A model generated the notes under the pieces. It had not been told where the DNA came from and ran no database searches. It saw only the letters and a program-made list of their open reading frames with translations. The translations under genes and the position numbers were made by a program. This document shows, in pieces, positions 47,942-57,774 of a stretch of DNA of 64,000 nt (position 1 is the stretch's first letter; the number at the start of each line of letters is the position of its first letter). Source of the DNA: Melioribacteraceae bacterium (GTDB lineage Bacteria; Bacteroidota; Ignavibacteria; Ignavibacteriales; Melioribacteraceae). Where the stretch lies: the NCBI GenBank assembly GCA_021739765.1, contig JAIPBD010000002.1, positions 339,640 to 403,639 on the forward strand, in the 5' to 3' direction.

Positions 47942-50173
47942 ATGAAAATTGATAAAATATTTAGAAATAATTTCGTTTTCCTGTTTGTACCGATATTTGT
48001 GTTATTCGGAAATGATCTAAAAACTTTTGCGCAAGACCGCAACGAGTTTTTAGTAGATAAATTAGCCACCACGGAAACAGTTAATCTATTTCGAAACTTA
48101 AAAACGCGAACTCATTCAACAACGCTCTTTGGGCATCAGGATGCAACAGCTTATGGAGTAGGCTGGAAAAATATACCCGGCAAATCCGATGTTAAAGATG
48201 TTTGCGGCGATCATCCCGCTGTTTTTGGATGGGATTTAGGTGATATCGGACAATTTACGAATCTTGATGGTGTAAGCTTTAATCTTATTAAAAAATCAAT
48301 TATTGAAGCGTATAATCGGGGAGGGATTAACACAATCAGTTTGCACCTCGACAATCCGGTTACCGGAGGAAATGCTTGGGATAATTCAACAGCGGTAAAA
48401 AATATATTGCCCGGTGGAAGTCATCATTCTTCGTATTTGGCAACTTTGGGTAAAGTTGCCGATTTCCTGAAGGAACTAAAAACAACTGATGGAGTTTTTA
48501 TCCCGATCGTTCTTCGTCCGTACCACGAGCACAATCAGTCTTGGTCGTGGTGGGGTGTATCAGCATGTTCGGAAGCGGAATATACCGCCCTCTGGAAAAT
48601 GACCGTTAATTTTTTCCGCGATACGGAGCAAATTCATAATCTTTTATATGCAATCTCACCGCAAGATATTAATACAACTCAAGAATATTTTAAAAGATAT
48701 CCGGGTGATAATTATGTCGATGTATTAGGATTAGACTTCTATAATTTATGGGATCAATCTTGGATCGGATATTTATCCGACGCGCTTTCGATGCTCGCGG
48801 GTGAATCCGAAAAACGCGGCAAAGTATTTGCGATTACTGAAACCGGTGTCGAAGGAATACCTATTAATAATTGGTGGACTGATTATCTGCTAAAATCAAT
48901 AAACGCGAACGGATTGTCACGACAAGTTTCGTGGGTTCTTGTTTGGCGAAATGCGAGTTCTACTCATCACTTCGCTCCATATCCGGGTCATTCAAGTGTC
49001 CAAAATTTTATTGAGTTTTACAATGATTCAACAACCTCGTTCGAATCTGATTTGAATAATTTTTATGATTGGACACAACTCGAGTTTACCCCACCGATAC
49101 TCACAAAGGCGCTTGATGATAGTTTGATTTCGTACTCCACCAAACTTGAAATAATTGTAGAATCCGATGAAAGCGCTTACTTAAGATACGCGTTTGAAAA
49201 TATCCCTTTTGCCGAAATGCCTTATAGTTTTGAAACGGGACAAGGTGGAACAATCCATCGAACTGAAATTTCCGGTGAGCATAATACTGTGTCGGATGTT
49301 TTTGTAAAAGCGATTGATATAAATGGAAATGAATCCCAAGAATCGGTTTCTTTTACTATAATCTTCGATACTTCAAAAACCGCAATTAACTGGAAAGAGT
49401 TTTTATACGATGACACAGATTGGAAAACCGGTACAGCTCCGATTGGATTTGGTGACTCGCAAAATGTCAGCAATTCAAGCAACGTTACTACGACATATTT
49501 TCGTAGGACGGTAACGCTTCCGGATTCATTAAACGGATTAGGATTGCTGCTAAAAGGTCATGATGGTATAGCCGCATATTTTAACAGTGAGGAATTAATT
49601 CGTCTAAACTTACGCGAAACAAAACTTTATTCAAATACTTTTGCCGAGAACAGCACGACACTTTCTCGAATTTATATTTTTACTCCCGAACAATTATCCC
49701 AAATAGAAAATGAAATTACAGTTTCTGTTGAAGTTCATAAAATCGATTCACCCAACGCGGATATTTCGTTTGATGCACGTTTGTTTAATAATGACGGTAT
49801 TTATTTGGATCTTGGTTCAACCTGGAAATATTATGATAATGGTTCCGAGCCGGAAAACCAGATTATTGATAAAGTAACATCGATAGCGACGAACTTAAAA
49901 AGTAAATTAAATGATTTTGTTTTAGCACAAAATTTCCCCAATCCATTTAATCCCTCGACTTCAATAGTTTTTGAAGTACCTCATTCAGGTCAAGTATCAA
50001 TAATAGTTTATGATATTCTTGGCAGTGAAATAAGACCGCTTTTTAATGGAATAAAATCCGCAGGAAAACATACTGTAATCTTTAATGGCGAAAATCTGAA
50101 TAGTGGAATATATTTTTATAGAATCACTGCGGGAAATTTCATTCAAACTAAATCAATGCTACTGTTAAAATAA
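47942..50173 (+). CDS. GH26 beta-mannanase
   Basis: A 743-residue secreted enzyme cleaving beta-1,4-mannan. GH26 occupies about 35-350: TLFGHQDATAYGVGW, VFGWDLGDIG, VLRPYHEHNQSWSWWG (acid/base glutamate) and VFAITETGVEG (nucleophile glutamate). A small sandwich module at about 370-470 and a second at 480-640 (IAAYFNSEELIRL) precede the CTD (QNFPNPFNPST, ending TKSMLLLK). Together with GH27 it defines the cluster as galactomannan or glucomannan directed. It is 19 nt after the SGNH esterase gene. Confidence 0.93.
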   Translation: MKIDKIFRNNFVFLFVPIFVLFGNDLKTFAQDRNEFLVDKLATTETVNLFRNLKTRTHSTTLFGHQDATAYGVGWKNIPGKSDVKDVCGDHPAVFGWDLGDIGQFTNLDGVSFNLIKKSIIEAYNRGGINTISLHLDNPVTGGNAWDNSTAVKNILPGGSHHSSYLATLGKVADFLKELKTTDGVFIPIVLRPYHEHNQSWSWWGVSACSEAEYTALWKMTVNFFRDTEQIHNLLYAISPQDINTTQEYFKRYPGDNYVDVLGLDFYNLWDQSWIGYLSDALSMLAGESEKRGKVFAITETGVEGIPINNWWTDYLLKSINANGLSRQVSWVLVWRNASSTHHFAPYPGHSSVQNFIEFYNDSTTSFESDLNNFYDWTQLEFTPPILTKALDDSLISYSTKLEIIVESDESAYLRYAFENIPFAEMPYSFETGQGGTIHRTEISGEHNTVSDVFVKAIDINGNESQESVSFTIIFDTSKTAINWKEFLYDDTDWKTGTAPIGFGDSQNVSNSSNVTTTYFRRTVTLPDSLNGLGLLLKGHDGIAAYFNSEELIRLNLRETKLYSNTFAENSTTLSRIYIFTPEQLSQIENEITVSVEVHKIDSPNADISFDARLFNNDGIYLDLGSTWKYYDNGSEPENQIIDKVTSIATNLKSKLNDFVLAQNFPNPFNPSTSIVFEVPHSGQVSIIVYDILGSEIRPLFNGIKSAGKHTVIFNGENLNSGIYFYRITAGNFIQTKSMLLLK

Positions 50174-50185
50174 AATGGAAAATAA

Positions 50186-51664
50186 ATGAAAAGACTTTTG
50201 CTCACGTTTCTCTGTTTTCCAATCTTCACTTTCGGGCAGAATGAATGGAAGGTTGACACAAAATCAGATTGGGAATTTTCTACCGAACGTATGATTGGGA
50301 GTGAAATTCGAGAAGCCAAAGATATTGGCGGAATAATTGACCTGATGGGAAATGGCGCTCTCCTGCTAAATAAAAATGTGCCTGATAGTCTTTACGCCTT
50401 AAATGAAGATTTTTCGCAGTCAGGATCTTGGACATCTAACTGGAAAATTTTTGACCATGAAATTGAATTTACATCTATGGGTTTTGAGATATTAACCTAC
50501 GGGCAAAAGTTAGATTTAACAAAAGGTTGGAAAAAATTTGAACACAACCCTATTCTGTCAGGGGAGAATGTTCTGCTACCACTCAACCCTGAAAACATTA
50601 CCGAACAAACAATATTGCTGCCACCGCCGCCGGGTGGGGTTCCTCAAGATCAGTCAATCTTATTAGGCAGAGGCCAGTGGGAAGGAAAATGGATTTTAAT
50701 GTTTAATCATACTCCGGATGCCTGGCCAAAAAATTATTATTGGAGTTTTGCGATTGCGGACAGTTTGGCTCCACTAAAAAGAGGTATTAATCCTTTTTCA
50801 ATTCCAACCGAGAATTATCCTTTATTCGGACCGATCGATAATCAAGCACCCAACGATTGGCTGGAAGTGAATGGAGTATTTTATGCTCCTGACGAAACTT
50901 ATCAAAGTATGGCTCATCTTTGGATAAGCGAGGATATGATAAGTTGGGTCGACAAAGGAGTTATCGAAAATAAAGTCGGAACTGATCCGGGTATAATTTT
51001 CGATGGCGTTCAATTTCACTTGTTTAGTGAAAACGGAAATGTAATCAGCCACTGCTTTCTCGATATTGATTCGGTTAAGGGGTACGGTAATAAAACTGTA
51101 CTCGACGTAAAAGATCACACGGGAGACGCGGATGTTGCCTACTTCAACAACCAATGGCATATGTTTGTAGATGACGGCGAACATCTGTTTTACAAGATTA
51201 GTTATGCTTCAACTTCACCTAAAAATTTCCCTTATGAGTGGAAACTTGAACCGGAGATTTATGGTCCGCACAATCCGGAGCAAGGTCAAAGTTGGGATGA
51301 CGACAATGAGCAAGGCAATCGTTTTGGAACCGGTGACGCTGATGTTGCGCTGGAAGGGAATACTCTTTACATGTTTACCGAAAGACCAATCGGAGCAGCG
51401 TTCAAAGAACTGACAGAATTATATAACGGTAACGACCAGTTAATCGAAGCAAATATTTATGTTGATCGTGATGATGATGGAATTGCCGATGACTCAACCG
51501 GATGGAACGAGATCGATGCGGATAATTCAGTTTGGCATTTTGAGGAAGTTTTGAAAGGAAAAAAATTCAAAGTTTCATTCAGATATTCAACAAATGTCAG
51601 TTCAGAATCACCGATGATAAAATCATTTCAATTAAGTAACATTCAATCAAAACCATACAAATAG
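50186..51664 (+). CDS. Secreted glycosidase-like five-bladed propeller protein
   Basis: A 492-residue protein with a signal peptide and no CTD. From about residue 110 it resembles five-bladed beta-propeller hydrolases of the GH43/GH130 kind (KKFEHNPIL, HLWISEDMISWVDKG, TDPGIIFDGVQFHLFSENG, DADVAYFNNQWHMFVDDG). Acidic residues in TDPG, GDADV and GTGDADVAL could form the active site. Family assignment is uncertain. Its place at the end of the GH26 series suggests it trims manno-oligosaccharides. It is convergent with the response regulator gene. Confidence 0.6.
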   Translation: MKRLLLTFLCFPIFTFGQNEWKVDTKSDWEFSTERMIGSEIREAKDIGGIIDLMGNGALLLNKNVPDSLYALNEDFSQSGSWTSNWKIFDHEIEFTSMGFEILTYGQKLDLTKGWKKFEHNPILSGENVLLPLNPENITEQTILLPPPPGGVPQDQSILLGRGQWEGKWILMFNHTPDAWPKNYYWSFAIADSLAPLKRGINPFSIPTENYPLFGPIDNQAPNDWLEVNGVFYAPDETYQSMAHLWISEDMISWVDKGVIENKVGTDPGIIFDGVQFHLFSENGNVISHCFLDIDSVKGYGNKTVLDVKDHTGDADVAYFNNQWHMFVDDGEHLFYKISYASTSPKNFPYEWKLEPEIYGPHNPEQGQSWDDDNEQGNRFGTGDADVALEGNTLYMFTERPIGAAFKELTELYNGNDQLIEANIYVDRDDDGIADDSTGWNEIDADNSVWHFEEVLKGKKFKVSFRYSTNVSSESPMIKSFQLSNIQSKPYK

Positions 51665-51745
51665 AATTTAAGTTTCTGTTTGAATAGGAAGATTCGAACT
51701 CAGCCGTTGAGGTTTTATTCCGGAATTATCCCATGCGGATATTAA

Positions 51746-53200
51746 TTACTTCAAACCTAACTCTTTGCACATCCTGTAAAAGTTTGAAGGAGCTAAGCCT
51801 AATTTGTCGGCGGCACTCGAATCTGAACTGGATATTGATCTCACGTACTTAAAGTATTTAGTACGAAATATTTTTTCAATATCTCTTAACGGAAGCACTT
51901 GTCCAAAATTTAATTCCTCAAAGTTTGTTTCATCTTTAAGTATTAAATGATTTCGTAAAATCATTGGATTGCTGATATCTTTTGCCGTGATAATTCCCGT
52001 ACAGTTTAGAACCAAGCGCTGGACAACATTTCTTAATTCACGAACATTTCCCGGCCATTTGTAGTTAAGAAGGATTTCCTCCGCTTCTTCATCTAATTCC
52101 GGCGCTTCAACGCCCAAATCCAAACTAAAGTATTGAAGAAAGTGATCGAATAACATCAAAATATCATTTCCCCTTTGCCGGAGCGGAACAATATCAATTG
52201 GAACAACATTTAGCCTGTAATAAAGATCTTCACGAAATCGATTAGTATTAACTTCGTTTGCTAAATTTTTATTTGTTGCGGCTAAGATTCGAACATTAAC
52301 ATCAATTGTTTTTGTGCGTCCGATTTTTTCAATCTCACCTTCTTGAATTACGCGAAGCAATTTAACCTGCGCATTAGGCGGAAGCTCCGCAACTTCGTCG
52401 AGGAATACGGTTCCATTATGCGCGACCTCGAACAATCCCTGTTTACTTCCCGCGGCGCCGGTAAACGATCCTTTTTCATACCCGAACAACTCGCTCTCAA
52501 TTAAATCCGACGGAATACTGCCACAATTTATCGGCACAAAATTTTCATATCTGCGATTACTTTTAAGATGAATATTCCAGGCAACCAATTCTTTTCCGGT
52601 TCCTGAAGGTCCGTTTATTAGAACACTTACATCGCTCTTTGAGTATTTCTCGATGTTCTCTTTTAACTGAACAATTGGCTTCGATTCACCGATTAATTGT
52701 TTTGCTTCGAGCAATCCTTCAATATTTTGCATTAACCGTTTGTCTGAACGGAGTTTGTGTTTCTCTAATTTTTTCTTTTCAGCCGCGTTGAAAATACTAA
52801 GTATAAAATCGGTTGGTTGATAAATATAATCTTCAATGTTTCCCGGATATTTTGTGCAATACCAGAATGCTCCCGCTTTTAAAAGATTATTTGCAAAATC
52901 ATAATCGGTAATATTAATCGTCATTTTGGTTATAACAATAATTTGAATAAATGGGTCCGTCTCTTTTAGCTTCTTAATAAGATCTTCTCCCATCAATCCG
53001 CCAGAGATTTGGTAATCCATAATAATAGCATCGTAAGTATCCGGAGAATTTTTCAATTCGTTTAGCGCGGCTAATCCATTCGAAACAACCTTACCGACAC
53101 GAATTCTCGATTCATAATAACTAATAGTATTTTTAACACGCTTTACATCAAAATCTTCATCTTCAACTAACAGAATATTTATACTTTCATTTCTAGCCAT
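51746..53200 (-). CDS. Sigma54-dependent response regulator (REC-AAA-HTH)
   Basis: A 484-residue NtrC-type activator. The receiver domain (about 8-130) has VEDED acidic residues, the phospho-acceptor aspartate in AIIMDYQ, ITK and CTK. The AAA+ domain (about 165-405) has Walker A GPSGTGKE, the sigma54 loop GSFTGA, and VFLDEVAELP. A Fis-type HTH closes the chain (AADKLGLAPSNFYRMCKEL). The ATG was chosen with AGGAG 8 nt upstream; an ATG two codons earlier is too close. Last gene of the SBP-kinase-regulator operon. Target promoters would need GG-N10-GC elements, which I did not find by eye. Confidence 0.93.
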   Translation of the reverse strand: MARNESINILLVEDEDFDVKRVKNTISYYESRIRVGKVVSNGLAALNELKNSPDTYDAIIMDYQISGGLMGEDLIKKLKETDPFIQIIVITKMTINITDYDFANNLLKAGAFWYCTKYPGNIEDYIYQPTDFILSIFNAAEKKKLEKHKLRSDKRLMQNIEGLLEAKQLIGESKPIVQLKENIEKYSKSDVSVLINGPSGTGKELVAWNIHLKSNRRYENFVPINCGSIPSDLIESELFGYEKGSFTGAAGSKQGLFEVAHNGTVFLDEVAELPPNAQVKLLRVIQEGEIEKIGRTKTIDVNVRILAATNKNLANEVNTNRFREDLYYRLNVVPIDIVPLRQRGNDILMLFDHFLQYFSLDLGVEAPELDEEAEEILLNYKWPGNVRELRNVVQRLVLNCTGIITAKDISNPMILRNHLILKDETNFEELNFGQVLPLRDIEKIFRTKYFKYVRSISSSDSSAADKLGLAPSNFYRMCKELGLK

Positions 53201-53211
53201 TTGCATAACTC

Positions 53212-54693
53212 CTAATGAGTAATTACCATCGTAAATTTACATCCGCCTTCCGGCAGATTTTCAACATCAACTTTCCAACCACAACGAACCGCCGCCATTT
53301 GATATGCTATATAACAACCGTAACCTGAGTTTGCTCCGTCATTTTTTTTGGTCGATTCATTTTCCAGGAACACTTTTTTAACTCCATTTTCCCCTTCAAC
53401 CAGCAATTCTTTTGCGACTCCAACTCCGTTATCAGCGATTTCGATTACGGATTTGTTCGTTGCTTGATCATATTTGGTAGTTACTTTTATCCTGATAGAA
53501 TCCTTCTTCCCATGATCAATGCTGTTCTGAATAAGTGGTTCGAGTATCTCCCAAACAATAAATTCGTTCACATTAACAATTGGTAATTTCGGGTCTAAGT
53601 TTGTTTCAAAATCAAACATTTCATTTTTACTGGATATCCGGAGAAATACATAGTTCATTATAAATCCAATAACTTCGTTGATATTTGTCCTGAACATTGG
53701 ATTAATAATTGTATTTAAAGGTTGGTCATACCATTTCATGTCATATATAATTCTTGAAATAAAATTGGAATATGTGACGACACGATGTTTAATATCTTCA
53801 ATATTATCCGCATTTATTTGTCGAATATCTTCTTTGATAAAACCAATAATTTTTTCTGCTTTGTGGTGAGTGTGGTAAATCCGTTTAGTAAACAAAGACT
53901 CCTTTTCCAGTCTGATTTGTTTTTTTAGATTCTCTTTATGCTCTTCAAACAGTTGATGTTGAGCTTCGTTCCGTTCTTTTACAGCTTGCGATGAAACAAA
54001 AAATATCGCGATCAATCCCGCCATAATCAATATTGAATAGACAATAGCCACATTATTAAAACTGTTACTTACTTCATTTGTAAAGAATGAGAAATTAGGT
54101 GAGATTTTTATGAAGAGTACTCCGAGATATTCCCCATTTGGCACAAAAGGCACAAGAATACTGAAGGTTTTTTGCTCCTCAACAGAACTAAAAATTACTT
54201 CTTCGGCCCGCATTGCGTCTTTGTGCTCAAGATAAAGATTAATTGCGGCATCATGATTGTTCGATTCACCATTATAGGGTTCGAGTTCATTGTGAAGATA
54301 GTCCCGTAGTTTCGGGCCTGTATCAATTATATATATTCGATGCTTTTTCTTAAGTATCAGGCAAATATCTTCCACAGATTTTTGAATCAACTGCTGCTTA
54401 AATAATATACTGAGAGAGGATACAAACTGTCTTTCCTCATTTTCTGTTATCGATTCCATCAAATATAAATTTTCAAATAGTAATTCCATGCTGGTAGATG
54501 TAACAATTGCCAAACGTTCAGCAGAGTGTTTTTGATACCATCCTTGAGTTTCGTTCAAAAAATTATCCAGCGTCGACTTTTGAACTATTGCAAGAATGAT
54601 TTGGAAAAGTATTAAAACCGTAAAAAATATGGTGATGTGACGAATTTCAAATCGGTACTGTGAAACTTTATTGAGGATTTTTTCGCGTAACAT
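53212..54693 (-). CDS. Membrane sensor histidine kinase
   Basis: A 493-residue kinase. Membrane segments at about 18-40 (ITIFFTVLILFQIILAIVQ) and 213-236 (VAIVYSILIMAGLIAIFF) enclose a 170-residue periplasmic sensor. A coiled-coil leads to an unusual dimerisation region (IYHTHHKAEKIIGFIKEDI) rather than a classical HisKA H-E/D-x-x motif. The ATPase has EPLIQNSIDHG (N box), IADNGVGV (G1) and GANSGYGCYIAYQ (G2). It lies 11 nt before the response regulator and 9 nt after the solute-binding protein, so all three are co-transcribed. The sensed ligand may be presented by that binding protein. Confidence 0.9.
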   Translation of the reverse strand: MLREKILNKVSQYRFEIRHITIFFTVLILFQIILAIVQKSTLDNFLNETQGWYQKHSAERLAIVTSTSMELLFENLYLMESITENEERQFVSSLSILFKQQLIQKSVEDICLILKKKHRIYIIDTGPKLRDYLHNELEPYNGESNNHDAAINLYLEHKDAMRAEEVIFSSVEEQKTFSILVPFVPNGEYLGVLFIKISPNFSFFTNEVSNSFNNVAIVYSILIMAGLIAIFFVSSQAVKERNEAQHQLFEEHKENLKKQIRLEKESLFTKRIYHTHHKAEKIIGFIKEDIRQINADNIEDIKHRVVTYSNFISRIIYDMKWYDQPLNTIINPMFRTNINEVIGFIMNYVFLRISSKNEMFDFETNLDPKLPIVNVNEFIVWEILEPLIQNSIDHGKKDSIRIKVTTKYDQATNKSVIEIADNGVGVAKELLVEGENGVKKVFLENESTKKNDGANSGYGCYIAYQMAAVRCGWKVDVENLPEGGCKFTMVITH

Positions 54694-54702
54694 AATTACT
54701 TA

Positions 54703-56010
54703 TTAATCCTTCGGAATCAATTGATCTAGTTGAATTGCGTTTGTTGATTTGATTAATGCTTCCTCAACTGTTATTTCCTTTCTTATAGCTGATTCAAAAT
54801 AACGCGACATAATTTCCGAATAACGGGTGTATTCTACATGAGCGGGTCGATGAACACCTGATGCAATAAGCTTCCTGACTCCAATCAATTCGGGATACTT
54901 TTGTAAATTATTCTCGTCAGTATAAAACTTCTCGATAACCGGATAGTAGCCGGCCTCTTTATAAAACAATTCCTGAGATTCATCACTAAGTAGAAACTTA
55001 ATAAAATCTATTACCTCTTCCTTTTTGTCCGAAAATCTTGACACCATAAGATTCCAGCCCCCGAATACCGAAGCCGGTTTTCCATCTTTAAAATGAGGAA
55101 TTGGTGCTTTCCGTAAATAACTTTCTTTTTTTGATTCAAAAGGAGTCTGCTCAAAATCTTTATCGTAACTCGGCCAGCCCCGAATAAAAAGTCCATCATT
55201 TTCAATAAAATATTCGTAACTGGGTATTTCCGTAAATTCGCTTACTATTTGAGGTGTAGCGTTGTACCGATGTATTAAATCCACAAGCAATTTTAATGAT
55301 TTCTTTGCCTCGGGAGTATTCATGTTAAAACCGTTCTCTTCAAAATAATCCGGTTTCAGACTAAGCACCAACTCCATAAAACTGCAAATCAGTCCCTCAT
55401 AATCCGCAGCAGGATAAATATAAAAATTATCTTTTTTATCTATTTCGGTATTGATTTTTAGAAATTCTTCCCAGGTAATGTTATTCTCAATTTTTGCTTT
55501 GATTTGATCAGCGTTCGGAAGTGAATCCAAAATGTCGGTTCGATAATACATAATGCCTTGAACCAGATCTAAAGGAACGGCAACTAACTCACCTTCAAAA
55601 TAACATGACTCCAATGCCGAATTTAAAATTCGCTCCATTTCATTATTTGCAAAATACTTGCTCAATGGCTCGCACCACTTTGCGAATCTTGAAACCCAGA
55701 TTAAATCCACAGCGAATAAATCAATTCCATCGCCGCGACCTCTCAGCGATCTCGCAAGTAATTCCTTTCTTTCGTTTGTACTAAAGTCAAAATTCGGGAA
55801 GTCAATCGGAACAACTTTTACATTGTTACTATTTTCTCGATTGTATTTTTCTATTAGGATTTTATGAGCGGCAGTAACTCTATCAGCGAAATAAATTTCT
55901 TTTACTTCGGATTTTTCAGCAAAAAAATCCGTAAAAAATACGATCAGATAAATTACCGTAACAAGCAAAAGGATTAAAAATCCCCAGAATTGCTTTAATT
56001 TGCCTCGCAT
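54703..56010 (-). CDS. Membrane-anchored extracellular solute-binding protein (family 1)
   Basis: A 435-residue protein with an uncleaved-looking N-terminal membrane segment (FWGFLILLLVTVIYLIVFF) and a family-1 sugar-binding fold (IYFADRVTAAHKILIEKY, GDGIDLFAVDLIWVSRFAKW, VFGGWNLMVSRFSDKKEEVI). No ABC permease or ATPase gene is nearby. First in an operon with a histidine kinase and sigma54 regulator, so it probably senses rather than transports sugar. The ATG with GGAG 11 nt upstream is used; a longer GTG start would overlap the LacI-like site. A lipobox is not evident. Confidence 0.85.
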   Translation of the reverse strand: MRGKLKQFWGFLILLLVTVIYLIVFFTDFFAEKSEVKEIYFADRVTAAHKILIEKYNRENSNNVKVVPIDFPNFDFSTNERKELLARSLRGRGDGIDLFAVDLIWVSRFAKWCEPLSKYFANNEMERILNSALESCYFEGELVAVPLDLVQGIMYYRTDILDSLPNADQIKAKIENNITWEEFLKINTEIDKKDNFYIYPAADYEGLICSFMELVLSLKPDYFEENGFNMNTPEAKKSLKLLVDLIHRYNATPQIVSEFTEIPSYEYFIENDGLFIRGWPSYDKDFEQTPFESKKESYLRKAPIPHFKDGKPASVFGGWNLMVSRFSDKKEEVIDFIKFLLSDESQELFYKEAGYYPVIEKFYTDENNLQKYPELIGVRKLIASGVHRPAHVEYTRYSEIMSRYFESAIRKEITVEEALIKSTNAIQLDQLIPKD

Positions 56011-56060
56011 TAAACGATTTTCTCCGGAATATTCAATCATATTTAGTTTCAATAACTGTA

Positions 56061-56078
56061 CCACCGTTTTAACGTAAA
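56061..56078. promoter_or_regulatory. LacI-type operator (AAACCGTT class) before the sensor operon
   Basis: ACCGTTTTAACG agrees with the centre of the palindrome before LacI gene 2; 12 of 18 positions match. It lies 50 nt before the solute-binding protein start. Confidence 0.45.
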
Positions 56079-56161
56079 ATGTGATGATTACATGCTATAA
56101 TCGACACCGGATTATTAAATTAATAATCATTTCGTGAAGGCTTTATTAAATTAATAAAAAA

Positions 56162-56177
56162 CCCCGAATAATCGGGG
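56162..56177 (-). terminator. Intrinsic terminator after the FucP-type transporter
   Basis: CCCCGA and TCGGGG with an ATAA loop, followed on the minus strand by TTTTTT. It is 32 nt past the transporter stop. An A/T-rich surround makes it effective in both directions. Confidence 0.85.
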
Positions 56178-56209
56178 CTTTTTAGGAGAAATATTAAGGA
56201 AGATATAAA

Positions 56210-57598
56210 TCAGCTTTCGCCGAGATTATGTTTATAACCGATCATCCCGTAGAAAACTATGTATAAGTAACAAACCGCGGGTAAGATAAATGCAGCTTGT
56301 ACACCTATAGTATCTGCGAGAACGCCCATTAATAAAGGTACAACCGCACCGCCTACAATCGCCATACATAAAATACCGGAACCGTGGCTGGTGTGTTCGC
56401 CAAGTCCGTCAATCGCTAGTGTAAAAATTGTAGGAAACATGATTGAATTAAACAATCCGATACAAACCACAGCCCAAATAGCAAACCAACCACTGGATAA
56501 CATTGTAAGAACAACGCCTATAAATGCGGCGGCACCAAGAACCGCTAGTGTTCTATTCGGTTTGTTTTGTCCTAATTTGAAGGCGATAAAGTTTATAATT
56601 GTTAATCCGAGGAATACCGCTGCCAGTGCAACATCATGAGTTAAAGAGAATCCTAAAATGTAAGATCCAATGATGATCAAAGCGAGATAAAGTTTGGCTT
56701 TCGAGGTATTGCTGTTTTCCGACAACATTACAGCACCGAAAAATCGTCCGATCATTAATCCGCCCCAGTAAACCGATACGTACATTGATGCCGATTTTTC
56801 GGTCATTCCCCCTATTTCAGGTAATCCGAGGTAGTTTACAAGAAAACTTCCGATTGAAACCTCAGCACCTACATAAACAAATATTCCTATTGCCCCGAAA
56901 ACGAGATGTTTGTAATCCCAGGCACTGCCGGCACCTTTTTTATAAGTTTCTTGCTGAATTTCAGGTAGTTTCACCCATAAAAAATAGGCTGCAATCGCAA
57001 ACAGTGTTAAAGCTATAATTATATATGGTAACTGAACTGCTTCTGCCCTTTCGGATGCTGACGCGATTTCACTTAAAATTAAAATTCCGCCAAGTACCGG
57101 ACCAATTGTTGTTCCCAGAGAATTAAATCCCTGCGTCATATTTAATCTCGACGAAGCCGTCCTCGGCGTTCCAAGAATTGCAACAAAAGGGTTTGCTGCT
57201 ACCTGAAGGATGGTAATTCCTGCGGCGAGAATAAAAAATGAAACGAGAAAAAACGGATATGAAATTACAACCGATGCGGGATAAAATAATAATGCCCCAA
57301 TCCCGGTAATTCCTAATCCGAGAACAATTCCCTTTTGATATCCGATGGCTTTAATAATTCTTCCGGCCGGTAATGAAACTATAAAATACGCACCAAAAAA
57401 TGTGAATTGAATCAACATCGATTGTGTATAATTTAGATCAAAGAGTGCTTTTAAATGTGGAATTAGGATATCATTCAGTACAGTAATAAATCCCCACATG
57501 AAAAATAAAGTTGTTAACGCGGCGAGTGCGGGTCCGTAATTAACATTACCATTGTTGGATGTTGTAGCTGAGCCTACAGGACTCACGGATGCAGCCAT
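56210..57598 (-). CDS. FucP/GluP-type sugar-proton MFS transporter
   Basis: A 462-residue inner-membrane symporter with 12 predicted helices. LTTLFFMWGFITVLNDILIP and FNSLGTTIGPVLGG are diagnostic of the FucP/GluP family (fucose, glucose, galactose, N-acetylglucosamine). The ATG was chosen because GGGAGG lies just upstream; an in-frame TTG 12 nt earlier overlaps that site. A 19-bp dyad shared with the DUF1080 gene lies 63 nt upstream. The substrate could be galactose or mannose from the galactomannan cluster or a sugar linked to the Gfo/DUF1080 pair. Confidence 0.88.
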   Translation of the reverse strand: MAASVSPVGSATTSNNGNVNYGPALAALTTLFFMWGFITVLNDILIPHLKALFDLNYTQSMLIQFTFFGAYFIVSLPAGRIIKAIGYQKGIVLGLGITGIGALLFYPASVVISYPFFLVSFFILAAGITILQVAANPFVAILGTPRTASSRLNMTQGFNSLGTTIGPVLGGILILSEIASASERAEAVQLPYIIIALTLFAIAAYFLWVKLPEIQQETYKKGAGSAWDYKHLVFGAIGIFVYVGAEVSIGSFLVNYLGLPEIGGMTEKSASMYVSVYWGGLMIGRFFGAVMLSENSNTSKAKLYLALIIIGSYILGFSLTHDVALAAVFLGLTIINFIAFKLGQNKPNRTLAVLGAAAFIGVVLTMLSSGWFAIWAVVCIGLFNSIMFPTIFTLAIDGLGEHTSHGSGILCMAIVGGAVVPLLMGVLADTIGVQAAFILPAVCYLYIVFYGMIGYKHNLGES

Positions 57599-57661
57599 AG
57601 TTCCTCCCAATTTCTTGGTATATGTATAAATTAATAGTTGAATTAAATCATCGAATCTTAC

Positions 57662-57680
57662 TTGGGGTGGACAGTCCCAA
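57662..57680. promoter_or_regulatory. 19-bp dyad before the FucP-type transporter
   Basis: TTGGGGTGGACAGTCCCAA contains GGAC-A-GTCC within TTGGG/CCCAA outer arms. It differs at one position from the element at 60545-60563. This suggests a common regulator for the two transcription units. Confidence 0.75.
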
Positions 57681-57774
57681 CTCCGATGACTTATTTTTGG
57701 TCTATAAAAATAATAAATTTTCTTTAATGAATATTATTATTTCTTGAAAAAGGTTTCGCGAATTAATCTCCTCA

